Positions 53,598 through 63,820 are shown, numbered from the stretch's first letter. The stretch is 64,000 nt of DNA from CAG-492 sp045643465 (GCA_045643465.1 JAZUKV010000021.1:118639-182638); one strand, 5' to 3'. Numbers and translations: made by a program. The notes: generated by a model not told the origin, from the letters alone.

Positions 53598-56240
53598 ATG
53601 AATATTAATAATTGGTTAAAAAAGGATAAATTTTTAAAAGTTACAAAAAATAAAAACAAAATTATAATTGAAAACAATACAGATAGTGAAGGAAAGGTAT
53701 ATTCTACTAATGTTTTTAAGTGCAAATATAAATATTTAAATATTGATTTTAAAGCAAAAATATTAAAGGGTTCAGGTGCTTTTTTAACATTTATTAATAG
53801 AAAGAAAAAAAGAATTATAGATGTAACGATAAATTCTGAAACATCAAGTGTAAATCCAATAAAAGAAGTTTTGATGCCCATCATAGTAATTAAACCAAAT
53901 ACTATTATTGAAATAGATAATATTAAAATAACTATGACAGAGAGCCCAGAATTTACATTTAATAAATTTTTAGGTAAAAATAACATATTATTAATAACAC
54001 CATCATACCCTACGCCGGACAATTTATATGCATGTGGATTTGTTCATTCGAGAGTAAAAGAATATAAAAAAATGGGATTAAATATAGATGTTGCATCAAT
54101 ATATTACAGTTCTGTTATGTCACATTATTCAATAGAAGGAGTAGATGTATATAAAGCTGATTATTCTCAAATGAGATCAATATTAATGTCTAAGAGATAT
54201 GATGCAATATTGGTTCACTTCTTTGACGAAGAGTATGCATATTATTTAGATACAAGTTATTTAGAAGATATTCCAATTATTTTTTGGAATCATGGAGCAG
54301 ACATATTATATTGGGATAGCAAAGATATATATACTCCATATTTCGAAGATGAAAATAAATATGTTATACCAGATTATTTGGTAGAAAAATTTGAAAAAAG
54401 AGATAAGTATATAAAGAAATTCACAAAAATGAATAATGTCAAATGGGTATTTGTTTCAGAATCTGAGAAAAAAAGAGCACAAGAGATTCATAAAAACGAA
54501 TTTAAAAACTCAATAGTAATTCATAATATTATAGATTCAAATAATTTTAGATATAATAAAAAAGATCCAGAAAAAAGAAAGAAAATTTTTGTAACAAGAA
54601 GATTTGATAACTATAAGAAATATGCATTAGATATTGTTGTATTGACTATATTAGAATTATCTAGAAGAGATATATTTAATGACTTAGAATTTTATCTATG
54701 CGGAGAAGGAAATTATTATAACGAATTAATAGAGCCATTGCGTAAGTTTAGTAATGTAAAATTTATCCATAATTTCTTAACACATGAACAATTAGCAGAA
54801 ATACATAAAGAATGTGGAATTGCATTATTTCCAACAAGACAAGACACTCAAGGTGTATCAGCATTAGAAGCAGCATCATCAGGACTAGCTGTCGTAACAT
54901 CAGATTTAGAAGTAATAAATGAATTTTTTGATAAAAATTTAAATACTATATGTGATGTCGAAAATGTAAAGCAATATGCAGATACAATTGAGCGTTTATA
55001 CAATAATCCAGATGAATTTATGTATATATCAGAAAAAATGAGTCAAAATACAATAAAAAAATGCAGTTATAACGAAACTATCAAAAAAGAAGTAGAATAT
55101 ATTAATGACTCAATTATTCCAATAAAAGATGTAATATATCCTGTTACACAAATAAGCAATGAAAAATTATTAACTATAGTAGTGCCTTCATACAATGCAG
55201 AAAAATTCTTAAATAAGTGTATACCAGATTTATTAAAAAGCAAATATTCATATTTAACAGAGATTTTAATAATAAATGATGGATCAAAAGATAGAACTGC
55301 AGAAATAGGAAAATTCTATCAAGAGATAACAACAGTAGGAAATGATTCAATCGTTAAGGTAATAAATAAAGAAAATGGTGGTCATGGTTCAGGTATCAAC
55401 AAAGGAATGGAAATAGCAAGAGGTAAATACTTTAGAGTTGTAGATTCAGATGATTGGCTTGATGTGGAAAAATATGATACTTTTCTTGAAAAATTGCAAT
55501 ATGAAGATGTTGATATGGTACTAACAGAATATAGTGAAGCACGTAGCTTTGAAGATAAATTATATCCTAAAACATTCTACACATTTTTAATGCCTGATGT
55601 GGTATATCATATGAATGATATTGCAATAGGAACTTATGGTTTTAGAGACTGGGGACCATCATTGCCAACAGCAACTTATAAAACTGAAAAATTAAGGAAG
55701 ACGAATTTCAAATTGTTAGAAAAGACATTTTATGTAGATATGTTATACAATGCTTATTCTATAATAGATATAGATACTGTTAAGAAATATGATTTAGATA
55801 TTTATAGATATTATATAGGCAATATAGGACAATCTGTTAGTAAAGAAGGAATGATGAAAAATTATAAGCATCATGAAAATGTAATACTTGAATTAATGAA
55901 TTTAGTTAAAAATGATGAAAGATTTTCGATATCAAAAAGAGAATTTGTTTTAAGAAAATTGTTATTACCGATGGTTTCTGTTCAGTATTATATAAATTTA
56001 GAATTATATCATTCTGGTAATAAATTTAGGACATTTGAAAAAAGAATAAGAGAATATCCAGAAATTATGAAAAACCCAGAATTTAATATTAGACATATAA
56101 GATTTCATAGAGCTACTAAAGGAATATTTGTTAGATTTCATCCTAAAATATTGCGCTTAGTGGAAAAAATGAGAAATCTAAAGAATAAAGTTATAAGAAT
56201 ATTAAAGAAAATAGTTAAGAAGATTTTAAGAGTTAATTAA
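53598..56240 (+). CDS. Two-domain GT4-GT2 glycosyltransferase fusion
   Basis: 880 residues. (1) An N-terminal about 125 residues of beta-rich sequence resembling a carbohydrate-binding region. (2) A GT-B (GT4) domain, about 130-505, with KNNILLITPSYPTPDNLYACGFVHSR, IFVTRRFDNYKKYALDI, FYLCGEGNYY and ALFPTRQDTQGVSALEAASSG. (3) A GT-A (GT2) domain, about 520-800, with LLTIVVPSYNAEKFLNKC, LIINDGSKDRTAEIG, NGGHGSGINKG and VVDSDDWL. A basic C-terminal tail may touch the membrane. Two active sites in one chain suggest alternating addition of two sugars. Confidence 0.88.
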   Translation: MNINNWLKKDKFLKVTKNKNKIIIENNTDSEGKVYSTNVFKCKYKYLNIDFKAKILKGSGAFLTFINRKKKRIIDVTINSETSSVNPIKEVLMPIIVIKPNTIIEIDNIKITMTESPEFTFNKFLGKNNILLITPSYPTPDNLYACGFVHSRVKEYKKMGLNIDVASIYYSSVMSHYSIEGVDVYKADYSQMRSILMSKRYDAILVHFFDEEYAYYLDTSYLEDIPIIFWNHGADILYWDSKDIYTPYFEDENKYVIPDYLVEKFEKRDKYIKKFTKMNNVKWVFVSESEKKRAQEIHKNEFKNSIVIHNIIDSNNFRYNKKDPEKRKKIFVTRRFDNYKKYALDIVVLTILELSRRDIFNDLEFYLCGEGNYYNELIEPLRKFSNVKFIHNFLTHEQLAEIHKECGIALFPTRQDTQGVSALEAASSGLAVVTSDLEVINEFFDKNLNTICDVENVKQYADTIERLYNNPDEFMYISEKMSQNTIKKCSYNETIKKEVEYINDSIIPIKDVIYPVTQISNEKLLTIVVPSYNAEKFLNKCIPDLLKSKYSYLTEILIINDGSKDRTAEIGKFYQEITTVGNDSIVKVINKENGGHGSGINKGMEIARGKYFRVVDSDDWLDVEKYDTFLEKLQYEDVDMVLTEYSEARSFEDKLYPKTFYTFLMPDVVYHMNDIAIGTYGFRDWGPSLPTATYKTEKLRKTNFKLLEKTFYVDMLYNAYSIIDIDTVKKYDLDIYRYYIGNIGQSVSKEGMMKNYKHHENVILELMNLVKNDERFSISKREFVLRKLLLPMVSVQYYINLELYHSGNKFRTFEKRIREYPEIMKNPEFNIRHIRFHRATKGIFVRFHPKILRLVEKMRNLKNKVIRILKKIVKKILRVN

Positions 56241-56257
56241 AATAGAATAGAGGTATA

Positions 56258-57703
56258 ATGTTAAAAAATTTTATTAAAAAAATTTTAAAAAAAATATCTA
56301 TTAATTATGATATTATATTAAATAAAATTGATGAAAAAGAAGAGAACATTAATAATAAGTTAGCACTATTAGATGAGAATAGCAAAAGTCTTACTAATAA
56401 AATAGATAATTCAATAAATACAGGTATTAATCAAATTAATTCAAATACTAGAAATATAATTGAAAGTCAGAATAGAAATATTGAATACCTTAGCAGGAGA
56501 TTAGATTTAATTGAAAAAAGGACAGAACAGTTAGAATATTGCAATTTAGAAATTGCTTTGGAAAAGAATAATGAAAAATTAACAAAGGTATTGATTATAG
56601 GATTTTATGGAGCACCAAATACAGGAGATGAATTGATGCTGGAAAATTTGTTAAATGAAGTAAGTCGTAATGCTAATTTGGAAATTACAGTTATGCTAAG
56701 TGACAACAAAAATTATGACGTAGAGAAATATAACCAAATTAAATTTATACATTATCCTAAGACTATATTTGATTTTAATAGATTAGCGGAAAAATATGAT
56801 TATTTTGTATATGGCGGAGGTGCCATTATAGATGATGTTAATTATATTAAAGAAGATGCATATAAATATGACTTAGGAACAATTTTTATTAAATTATCTC
56901 TTAGAGCTATAGCGTTCGAAAAAAAAGTAATTTGTTTAGGAATAAGTTCAAGTAATAAAATATCTAATAAGGATTATATAACAAGATTAGAATATATTGT
57001 TAATGAATCAACTTATTTTTCATTAAGAGACAGAAACAGTTATAATTATTTAATTGAAATATGCAAAAACATAAAAGTTGAAAAGTTAAATCTTATTGAA
57101 GATTTAGCGTTTTGTAATGATTATTATAAAAAAATAAATATTGAAAAGATTTTTTCAAAAAATGAAAAAATAAAAATTGGAATTATTTGGATTTGCTTGG
57201 AAGGAAGTATTGAAAAGTTCAAAATATTAATTAAGGATATAAAAAAATATATGTCAATGAATAAAATTGATAATTTTGAAATAAACGTAATTCCATTTTA
57301 TGATTTTTGTAAAAACGATGTACGATTTTATAATAATTTGTTAGAAGATGGTATAAAAATATATGAATATACAAATCGCTCAGTTGAAATATTTAAACAA
57401 TTTGAAGAAAATGATATTATAATATCTTCTAGATATCATGGAATTTTATTGTCATATGCTTTAGGTGTACCATGCATACCAATTTGCTATGATATACATG
57501 AACATTATGATTTTAAAATTAAGTATTTAACGGAGTTATTTAATAAAAGAGATGCAATAAAATATTCAGAATATAAATTTATAGATTTATGTAATTATTT
57601 AGATATGATACTAAATAATAAATACGAAAAGCAAGCAGATTATGAAAAGGTTGAAAGTGCAAAAGAAAGTATTAAAGAAGTAATTTCAAAATTATTTATA
57701 TAA
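56258..57703 (+). CDS. Polysaccharide pyruvyltransferase family protein
   Basis: 481 residues. N-terminal coiled-coil-like region of about 105 residues (EKEENINNKLALLDENSKSL...), then a pyruvyltransferase-type domain: VLIIGFYGAPNTGDELMLENLL, YFVYGGGAIIDD, SLRDRNSYNYL and a C-terminal DIIISSRYHGILLSYALGVPCI with the conserved H. It would add ketal-linked pyruvate to a glycan, using phosphoenolpyruvate, as CsaB does. No membrane helix. The coiled coil is not usual for this family. Confidence 0.82.
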   Translation: MLKNFIKKILKKISINYDIILNKIDEKEENINNKLALLDENSKSLTNKIDNSINTGINQINSNTRNIIESQNRNIEYLSRRLDLIEKRTEQLEYCNLEIALEKNNEKLTKVLIIGFYGAPNTGDELMLENLLNEVSRNANLEITVMLSDNKNYDVEKYNQIKFIHYPKTIFDFNRLAEKYDYFVYGGGAIIDDVNYIKEDAYKYDLGTIFIKLSLRAIAFEKKVICLGISSSNKISNKDYITRLEYIVNESTYFSLRDRNSYNYLIEICKNIKVEKLNLIEDLAFCNDYYKKINIEKIFSKNEKIKIGIIWICLEGSIEKFKILIKDIKKYMSMNKIDNFEINVIPFYDFCKNDVRFYNNLLEDGIKIYEYTNRSVEIFKQFEENDIIISSRYHGILLSYALGVPCIPICYDIHEHYDFKIKYLTELFNKRDAIKYSEYKFIDLCNYLDMILNNKYEKQADYEKVESAKESIKEVISKLFI

Positions 57704-57737
57704 TTAAGAAATTAATTGATTATATAGGAGGAAAATA

Positions 57738-58475
57738 ATGGATAAAGGTAATGCTATTGAAGTAAAAAATGTATATAAAAATTTTACTGTTTACTATGAT
57801 AGGGCTAATACAATAAAAGAAAGACTGCTATTTTTTGGAAAAAGGAACAAAAAAGAAAAAAGAGAAATATTAAAAGATATTACTATGAATGTAAAAAAAG
57901 GTGAAACAGTTGCATTAATAGGTGTAAATGGAAGTGGAAAATCAACATTATTAAAATTAATGACCAAAATAATATATCCAAATAAGGGAGCTATAGAAAC
58001 AGATGGAAAATTAACATCTTTGCTAGAATTAGGAGCAGGATTTCATCCTGATTTTTCAGGAAGAGAAAATATATATTTTAATGCATCAATTTTTGGTTTA
58101 ACAAAAAAAGAGATAGATAATCGTCTAGATCAAATTATAGAGTTTTCAGAGCTTAAAGAAATTATTGATAATCCAGTTAGAACATATTCTTCAGGACAAT
58201 ATATGAGATTAGCTTTCTCAGTAGCAATAAATGTTGATGCGGATATATTATTAATAGATGAAATTTTATCAGTAGGGGACCAGCACTTTCAAGAAAAATG
58301 TTTCGCAAAAATGAAGGAATTAAAGGCAGAAGGAAAAACCATGGTTTTTGTTACACACAGTTTAGGAGCAGCAAAAAAATTATGCGATAGAGCTGTATGG
58401 ATCTATGAAGGAAAAATAAAAATGGATGGAAATACAGACGAAGTGATAGACGAATATATTAAAGTAACAAGATAA
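57738..58475 (+). CDS. ABC exporter ATP-binding protein (Wzt/TagH type)
   Basis: 245 residues. Walker A GVNGSGKST, signature YSSGQYMRLAFS, Walker B ILLIDEILSVGD, and the H-loop (FVTHSLG). KIIYPNKGAIETDGKLTSLLELGAGFHPDFSGRENIY is characteristic of polysaccharide and teichoic acid exporters. No C-terminal carbohydrate-binding extension, so chain ends are probably not read here. Pairs with the permease just downstream. Confidence 0.95.
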   Translation: MDKGNAIEVKNVYKNFTVYYDRANTIKERLLFFGKRNKKEKREILKDITMNVKKGETVALIGVNGSGKSTLLKLMTKIIYPNKGAIETDGKLTSLLELGAGFHPDFSGRENIYFNASIFGLTKKEIDNRLDQIIEFSELKEIIDNPVRTYSSGQYMRLAFSVAINVDADILLIDEILSVGDQHFQEKCFAKMKELKAEGKTMVFVTHSLGAAKKLCDRAVWIYEGKIKMDGNTDEVIDEYIKVTR

Positions 58476-58499
58476 ATACTTGAGAACAAGGAGAGAAAA

Positions 58500-59273
58500 A
58501 TGGAAATTTTTAAAAATATTTATAATTACAGGGAATTATTAAAAACAACTGTAAAAAAAGATATAAGAGGAAGATATAAAAATTCAATTTTAGGTGTAGT
58601 ATGGTCTTTTTTTAATCCATTATTACAATTATTAGTATATGCAATTGTTTTTCCAATGATAATGAGAGATACACCAGAAAACTATGTTATATTTTGTTGT
58701 GTTGGATTAATTCCTTGGACATATTTTACAACAACTGTTTCACAATCAGCGTATACAATTATAGGAAATGGAAATATAATTAAAAAAGTTTATTTTCCAC
58801 GTGAAATTTTACCAATTTCCGTGGTAACAAGTGGAGCTGTAAATTTTTTAATATCAGCAATTATAATTGTTGTTTTTTTATTTATATATGGATTAGGTAT
58901 TACTAAATATATAATATTCTTGCCAATAATACTAATAATTCAATATGTATTACTATTAGGAATTTCTTTTCTATTGTCCGCTATAACAGTGTATTTTAGA
59001 GATTTAGAGCATATTATTGGAATAATATTAATGGTTGGTTTTTATGCTACACCAATATTTTATTCAGAAGAGTCTATACCAGTAGCATTAAAAAGTATAA
59101 TTAATTTAAATCCAATGGCACATATAATATATGCATATAGAGATATTTTTTATTATCAGCAGATGCCAGATTTAAAAAGTTTAGCAATAGTCGGAGCAGG
59201 ATCAATAGTATTAACAATAATTGGATATTGTTCATTTAAAAAACTACAAAAAGGATTCGCGGAGGAATTATAA
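58500..59273 (+). CDS. ABC-2 type exporter permease (Wzm/TagG type)
   Basis: 257 residues, six transmembrane helices. DIRGRYKNSILGVVWSFFNPLLQLLVYAIVFPMIM at the N-terminus and ATPIFYSEESIPVALKSIINLNPMAHIIYAYRDIFY near the end are typical of polysaccharide exporters. It acts with the Wzt-type ATPase to flip the completed lipid-linked glycan. Ends one base before the next (broken) gene. Confidence 0.95.
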   Translation: MEIFKNIYNYRELLKTTVKKDIRGRYKNSILGVVWSFFNPLLQLLVYAIVFPMIMRDTPENYVIFCCVGLIPWTYFTTTVSQSAYTIIGNGNIIKKVYFPREILPISVVTSGAVNFLISAIIIVVFLFIYGLGITKYIIFLPIILIIQYVLLLGISFLLSAITVYFRDLEHIIGIILMVGFYATPIFYSEESIPVALKSIINLNPMAHIIYAYRDIFYYQQMPDLKSLAIVGAGSIVLTIIGYCSFKKLQKGFAEEL

Positions 59274-60801
59274 ATGAATTGCATATCAAAACATATATTA
59301 AGATTAATTTTAAGCAGTCTATTTTGTATAATTGCATACATTTTGTTAACAGGCTTATTACAATATGAAAAAGTAATTTTTTTATATAATCCAATATTTT
59401 TAGCTATAGGAATAGGAATTTATATTTTTTTAATAATGTTTTTTTATAAAACATTATTAAAAAGAATAGAAAAGATAAAATACATAGAGTATTTTTTGTT
59501 TGCCGTATTTTTGATTTTGTGTATTATATCAGCCCTGTACTTTAAAGTGAATCCAACTTGGGATATGGGAACAACTTTCGACATAGCTAAAGAATATGTT
59601 GAATGCCGGTACATATACAAATACATTTTATCTATCACAATTTCCTAATAATATTATGATGGCTGTAATAGATGTGATAATTTTAAAAATAGGGGGAGTT
59701 TTTTCTAGCAATTATTTAAATATTATAACAGTTGCATCAGCTGTATCAGTAGCAATTTCAATTGTTTTAGGATTTTATATAGTAAAAAAAGTGTTTTCAA
59801 GAAAAAAAGCTTTACTATTTTTGATAATAAGTATTTTTACAACGCCATTTTATTTATATGCAGCAGAATACTACACAGATACATTTTCAATGCCAATTGC
59901 TTTAAGTTTGTTTTATTTATATTTAATTATTAAAGATACTACTAAAATAAAAAAAATTATATATAAAATGTTATTTGCAATAATTTTATTTGTAGGAATA
60001 AAGTTAAAGATAACATCAGTCTTTATAGTAATAGCTATAATTATTTATGAATTATTAAGAAAAAATCTAAAAAAATTAATAAAAAGTGGAGTAATTATTA
60101 TACCAATTGTTTCAGTTCTAATAATATTATTTAATGGTATAGTAATAAAAAAATTAGCTCCAGACGAATTAAGATATATAAATGAAATTCCAACAGAGCA
60201 CTGGATAATGATGGGAATGAATGGTGTTGGAAAATTTTCAGATGAAGAATATATGTATACAAATTCGAATAGAACATATCCAGAAAAAAAACAAGCTGCT
60301 AAAAATAAAATAATGGAGAGATTAAAAGAAAGAACTATAAATCAGCATATAAAAAATCTGACACTAAAGTTGGGTTTTGCGTGGCATGATGGAACTTATT
60401 GGGCTCCTGAAGTATTAAGAAGAGAGCCTGTAGAAAGAAAAACACTTCATGAATTTGTTTTAGAAGGTGGGAAATATCAATTATATTATAAATATATTCC
60501 AGAAATAATGCATTTTGCTATGTTAATATTTATATTATTCAACATTAAAAGGATTAAAGAAAATGAAGATTATGATTCGAAAGATATAATTTCCTTAATA
60601 ACTATGTTAGGAATCATAATATTTTTATTAATATGGGAAAATAGATCAAGATATATATTAAATTTAGTTCCATTATTAATAATAAATCAAATAAATGGTA
60701 TAGAATATGTAAGTGAAAAATATTTCAGAAGGAAGCATAAAACGATAGAAGGGAAAGATAATAATGAAAAAGATATCAGTTGTAATACCAATGTATTATG
60801 A
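59274..60801 (+). pseudogene. Frameshifted GT-C membrane glycosyltransferase
   Basis: Two overlapping frames belong to one protein. The 5' part (59274-59648) gives three transmembrane helices and ends ..NPTWDMGTTFDIAKEYVE, the first extracytoplasmic loop of a GT-C enzyme. The continuation (AGTYTNTFYLSQFPNN, from about 59605) is in another frame and runs to 60801, with about nine more helices and a C-terminal Glu/Lys tail. The break lies between about 59602 and 59607 (one extra base or two missing). If real, the gene is inactive; a sequencing error is possible. It overlaps the next gene by 38 bases. Confidence 0.85.
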
Positions 60802-61699
60802 GGAAGAAGTAGTTCAAAAGTGTTATGAAAAAATGACAGAGGTTTTATCAAATATTCAAGGTTTTGAATATGAAATTATTTGTGTGAATGATGGAAGTAA
60901 AGATAATACATTACAGATTCTAGAAGAAATTGCAAAAAAAGATAAAAAGGTAAAAGTTATTTCTTTTGCAAGAAATTTTGGACATCAATGTGCTGTAACG
61001 GCAGGTCTAAAAGAAGTAAATGGTGATGCAATTGTAATTATAGATGCAGATTTACAAGATCCACCAGAGTTAATACCAGAAATGCTAAAATATTGGGAAG
61101 ACGGTTATGAAGTTGTTTATGGAAAAAGAAAAGCTAGAGAAGGGGAATCAAAATTTAAATTGTTTACTGCTAAAATGTTTTATAAAACTTTAAATACACT
61201 TTCTGACGTAAAAATACCGAAAGATACTGGCGATTTTAGATTAGTAGATAGAAAAATAGTGGACCAAATGAATCAACTTCCAGAGCACAATAAGTTTTTA
61301 AGAGGTTTATGGGGATGGTTAGGGTATAATCAATATGCGTTTGAATACGAAAGAAAAGAACGATTTGCTGGTAAAACTAAATATCCATTAAAGAAAATGC
61401 TAAAACTAGCATCTGATGGAATAATAGGCTTTTCAACGAAACCTTTAAAATTAGTAGGTATATTGGGAATAGTAGCAATATTAATTTCATTTATAGTATT
61501 AATATATTCTATTATTGCATATATATTTAATTTTAATAATTTAGTTGATGGATGGACATCTATTATGGTTGCTATTACTTTTTTTGCTGGAGTTCAATTA
61601 TTATCATTATGGATAATCGCTGAATATATTGGAAGAATATATGATGAAACGAAAAATAGACCACAATATATTATTGAGAAGAAAATTAATATGGATTAA
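60764..61699 (+). CDS. GtrB/DPM-like family 2 glycosyltransferase
   Basis: 311 residues. GT-A part: VVIPMYYEEEVVQKCYEKM, CVNDGSKDNTL, RNFGHQCAVTAGL, DADLQDPPELIPEM (metal site), DTGDFRLVDRK. Two C-terminal helices (about 220-290) with ..GVQLLSLWIIAEYIGRIYDETKNRPQYII. It makes polyprenyl-phosphate-linked sugars for GT-C enzymes, such as the neighbouring frameshifted one. ATG with GGGAAAG upstream. Confidence 0.93.
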   Translation: MKKISVVIPMYYEEEVVQKCYEKMTEVLSNIQGFEYEIICVNDGSKDNTLQILEEIAKKDKKVKVISFARNFGHQCAVTAGLKEVNGDAIVIIDADLQDPPELIPEMLKYWEDGYEVVYGKRKAREGESKFKLFTAKMFYKTLNTLSDVKIPKDTGDFRLVDRKIVDQMNQLPEHNKFLRGLWGWLGYNQYAFEYERKERFAGKTKYPLKKMLKLASDGIIGFSTKPLKLVGILGIVAILISFIVLIYSIIAYIFNFNNLVDGWTSIMVAITFFAGVQLLSLWIIAEYIGRIYDETKNRPQYIIEKKINMD

Positions 61700-61795
61700 T
61701 GATAGGTTTATGCAGATACAAAAATAATAAGAAAAAAATCACATTATTAAATCCAAATTGTTAGACAAAAAGTTTAGCAAGGAGGATTTATTTTT

Positions 61796-61825
61796 ATGTC
61801 AAAATATTCAAATGAATTTAAATAA
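61796..61825 (+). mobile_element. IS3/IS150-type transposase OrfA stub
   Basis: A ten-codon frame, reading MSKYSNEFK then stop, with a perfect AAGGAGG site 9 bases before the ATG. The start matches the common opening of IS150-type OrfA proteins (M-[AS]-K-Y-S-x-E-F-K). Everything after is lost, so this is an element remnant. No terminal repeats were identified. Confidence 0.5.
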
Positions 61826-61852
61826 AAATTTGTATATATTTTTTTATAATTA

Positions 61853-61861
61853 TGTTATAAT
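61853..61861 (+). promoter_or_regulatory. Extended -10 promoter of the lysozyme gene
   Basis: TGT followed by TATAAT (61856-61861); a clear -35 is lacking. The predicted start at about 61868 gives a leader of about ten bases. Confidence 0.5.
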
Positions 61862-61877
61862 TAGATTGGTGAGCAAA

Positions 61878-63524
61878 ATGATTTTTAAAAATGTAATTAA
61901 AAAGATTTTTTTTATATTTATAGTATTTTTATTAGGAATGATAGTTAAGTCAAAGGCAAATGAATTTAATGGAGTTTATACAATAAAATCTGCAATAGAT
62001 AGTAATTATGTATTAGATGTAACAGGTGATTCATTTGATGATAGAGCCAATATAGAAATATGGAGTAATAATAATGAAAATAATCAAAAATTTTATATTC
62101 AAAATATTGGAAACAATTATTATATAATTCAATCTTATAATTCACTAAAGTGTTTAGATGTATATGGAGCGTCAAAGGAAAATGGAGCTAATGTAATACA
62201 ATATTCAAATAATAAAGGAGATAATCAAAAATGGATAATTAAAGAAACTAGTGATGGTTATTACAATATAATATCTAAATATAGTGGTTTATATTTAGAT
62301 ATTGCAAATGGTATTATGAATAATGGAACTAATATATTAACATGGGAATATAATGGTGGAAAAAATCAGAAATTTATAATAGAAAAACAAGTAGAGAATA
62401 CAATAGAGGATGGATTTTACCAAATACAATCAGCAATTAATGGGAATTATGTATTAGATGTAACAGGAAATTCAAGTTTAGATTGTGCAAGCATTGAGTT
62501 ATGGCAAAATAATAATCAAAGCAATCAAAAATACAAAATTCAAGGAATAGGAAATGGATATTATAATATTACATGTGTAAATTCAAATAAAAATTTAGAT
62601 GTGTATGGAGCTTTAAAAGAAAATGGTACTCATGTAATACAATATTCAAATAACAATGGAGATAATCAAAAATGGCAGATTAAGGATGCTGGCAATGGAT
62701 ATTTTTATGTAATATCGAAATGTAGTGGATTATATTTGGATGTGGAAGGAAATTATATTTCGAATGGTGCGAATATTATAACTTGGCAACATAATGGAGG
62801 TAAAAACCAAAAATTTAAATTTGTTAAAACAGTGGTAGATGAGGGAAGAAATAAGACATTTAAAGAAGCACATCCAGATATAAAAGTTGGTATTGATGTT
62901 TCTAAATATCAGGGTGTAATAGATTGGGATGCGGTAAAAAAAGATGGTATAGACTATGCAATGATAAGAGTTGGATTTAGAGGATATGGAGAAAGCGGAT
63001 CATTGAATGAAGATACAATGTTTGAACAGAATGTAAAAGGTGCAAGAGCTGCTGGGTTAGATATAGGAGTATATTTTTTTAGCCAAGCCAAAAATTATGA
63101 AGAAGGTATAAAAGAAGCAGAATATACAATTAACTTAATAAAAAAATTTGATATAACCTATCCTGTAGCTTTTGATACAGAAAATTCATCATCTCCAACA
63201 CATAATGGTAGGGCTGATAACATATCAGTTCAGGATAGAACTGATGCAGCAAAAGGATTTTGTAGTACCATCGAAAATGCTGGATATAAAACATTAATCT
63301 ATGCAAGTGCATCATGGTTAAAAGAAAATTTAGATTTAACTCAATTATCTCAATATAAAATTTGGTTAGCGCATTATACTGGTGCAACACAAGATGATCC
63401 TTTGAAAAGGCCATCAAATTATAAAGGAGATTATGTGATGTGGCAATATACAAGTAATGGTACAATAAATGGAATAAAAGATGATGTAGATTGTGATATA
63501 TATTATTATTTAAAAGATAAATAA
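61878..63524 (+). CDS. GH25 lysozyme with two ricin-type lectin repeats
   Basis: 548 residues. Signal peptide (about 1-28), two tandem ricin B-like domains of about 140 residues (about 30-172 and 177-318), each with VLDVTG and QKW/F motifs, then a GH25 muramidase domain (from about 330). Catalytic residues: D340 in GIDVSKYQG and the D433-T-E435 pair in FDTEN. It cuts the MurNAc-GlcNAc bond. ATG at 61878 is chosen because the long in-frame 5' extension overlaps a promoter. The lectin part may bind the glycan made by this cluster. Confidence 0.9.
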   Translation: MIFKNVIKKIFFIFIVFLLGMIVKSKANEFNGVYTIKSAIDSNYVLDVTGDSFDDRANIEIWSNNNENNQKFYIQNIGNNYYIIQSYNSLKCLDVYGASKENGANVIQYSNNKGDNQKWIIKETSDGYYNIISKYSGLYLDIANGIMNNGTNILTWEYNGGKNQKFIIEKQVENTIEDGFYQIQSAINGNYVLDVTGNSSLDCASIELWQNNNQSNQKYKIQGIGNGYYNITCVNSNKNLDVYGALKENGTHVIQYSNNNGDNQKWQIKDAGNGYFYVISKCSGLYLDVEGNYISNGANIITWQHNGGKNQKFKFVKTVVDEGRNKTFKEAHPDIKVGIDVSKYQGVIDWDAVKKDGIDYAMIRVGFRGYGESGSLNEDTMFEQNVKGARAAGLDIGVYFFSQAKNYEEGIKEAEYTINLIKKFDITYPVAFDTENSSSPTHNGRADNISVQDRTDAAKGFCSTIENAGYKTLIYASASWLKENLDLTQLSQYKIWLAHYTGATQDDPLKRPSNYKGDYVMWQYTSNGTINGIKDDVDCDIYYYLKDK

Positions 63525-63528
63525 AAGT

Positions 63529-63711
63529 ACATATATTTTAAAATTAAATAATTTAGTACCGGGCTGGACTTCAATAATGGTAACAGTTACATTGTTTAGT
63601 GGTGTACAGTTATTATCGATAAGAGTTATATCAGAGTATTTAGCTCGAATATATGATGAGTCAAAGCAAAGACCACAATATATAATTAATAAAAAGATAA
63701 ACATGGAGTAA
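63529..63711 (+). pseudogene. Orphan C-terminal fragment of a GtrB-like transferase
   Basis: In frame, reading ..LNNLVPGWTSIMVTVTLFSG.. and ..VQLLSIRVISEYLARIYDES.., then ..RPQYIINKKINME before a TAA at 63709. It matches the end of the gtrB-like gene at 60764-61699 nearly residue for residue, but no catalytic part or start exists. It lies directly behind the lysozyme gene. Confidence 0.85.
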
Positions 63712-63741
63712 TAATAAATAGAAAATAATTTTATAACCAAT

Positions 63742-63772
63742 AAAAGTACAAGTATAACCTTGTACTTTTTCT
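63742..63772 (+). terminator. Terminator before galE
   Basis: Perfect 11-bp stem (63742-63752 with 63759-63769) and a T-rich tail. Confidence 0.85.
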
Positions 63773-63788
63773 TTTTTAGTGATATTAT
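63760..63788 (+). promoter_or_regulatory. Candidate galE promoter overlapping the terminator
   Basis: TTGTAC (63760-63765), 17-base spacer, TATTAT (63783-63788). The -35 lies in the 3' arm of the terminator. Confidence 0.45.
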
Positions 63789-63820
63789 AAGCACATAAAT
63801 TAATACAAGGAGGTATATTT

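Noticed and set aside
61758..61877. N-terminal extension of the lysozyme frame
   Set aside because: It overlaps an extended -10 promoter and the IS stub, and a clean signal peptide begins at 61878.
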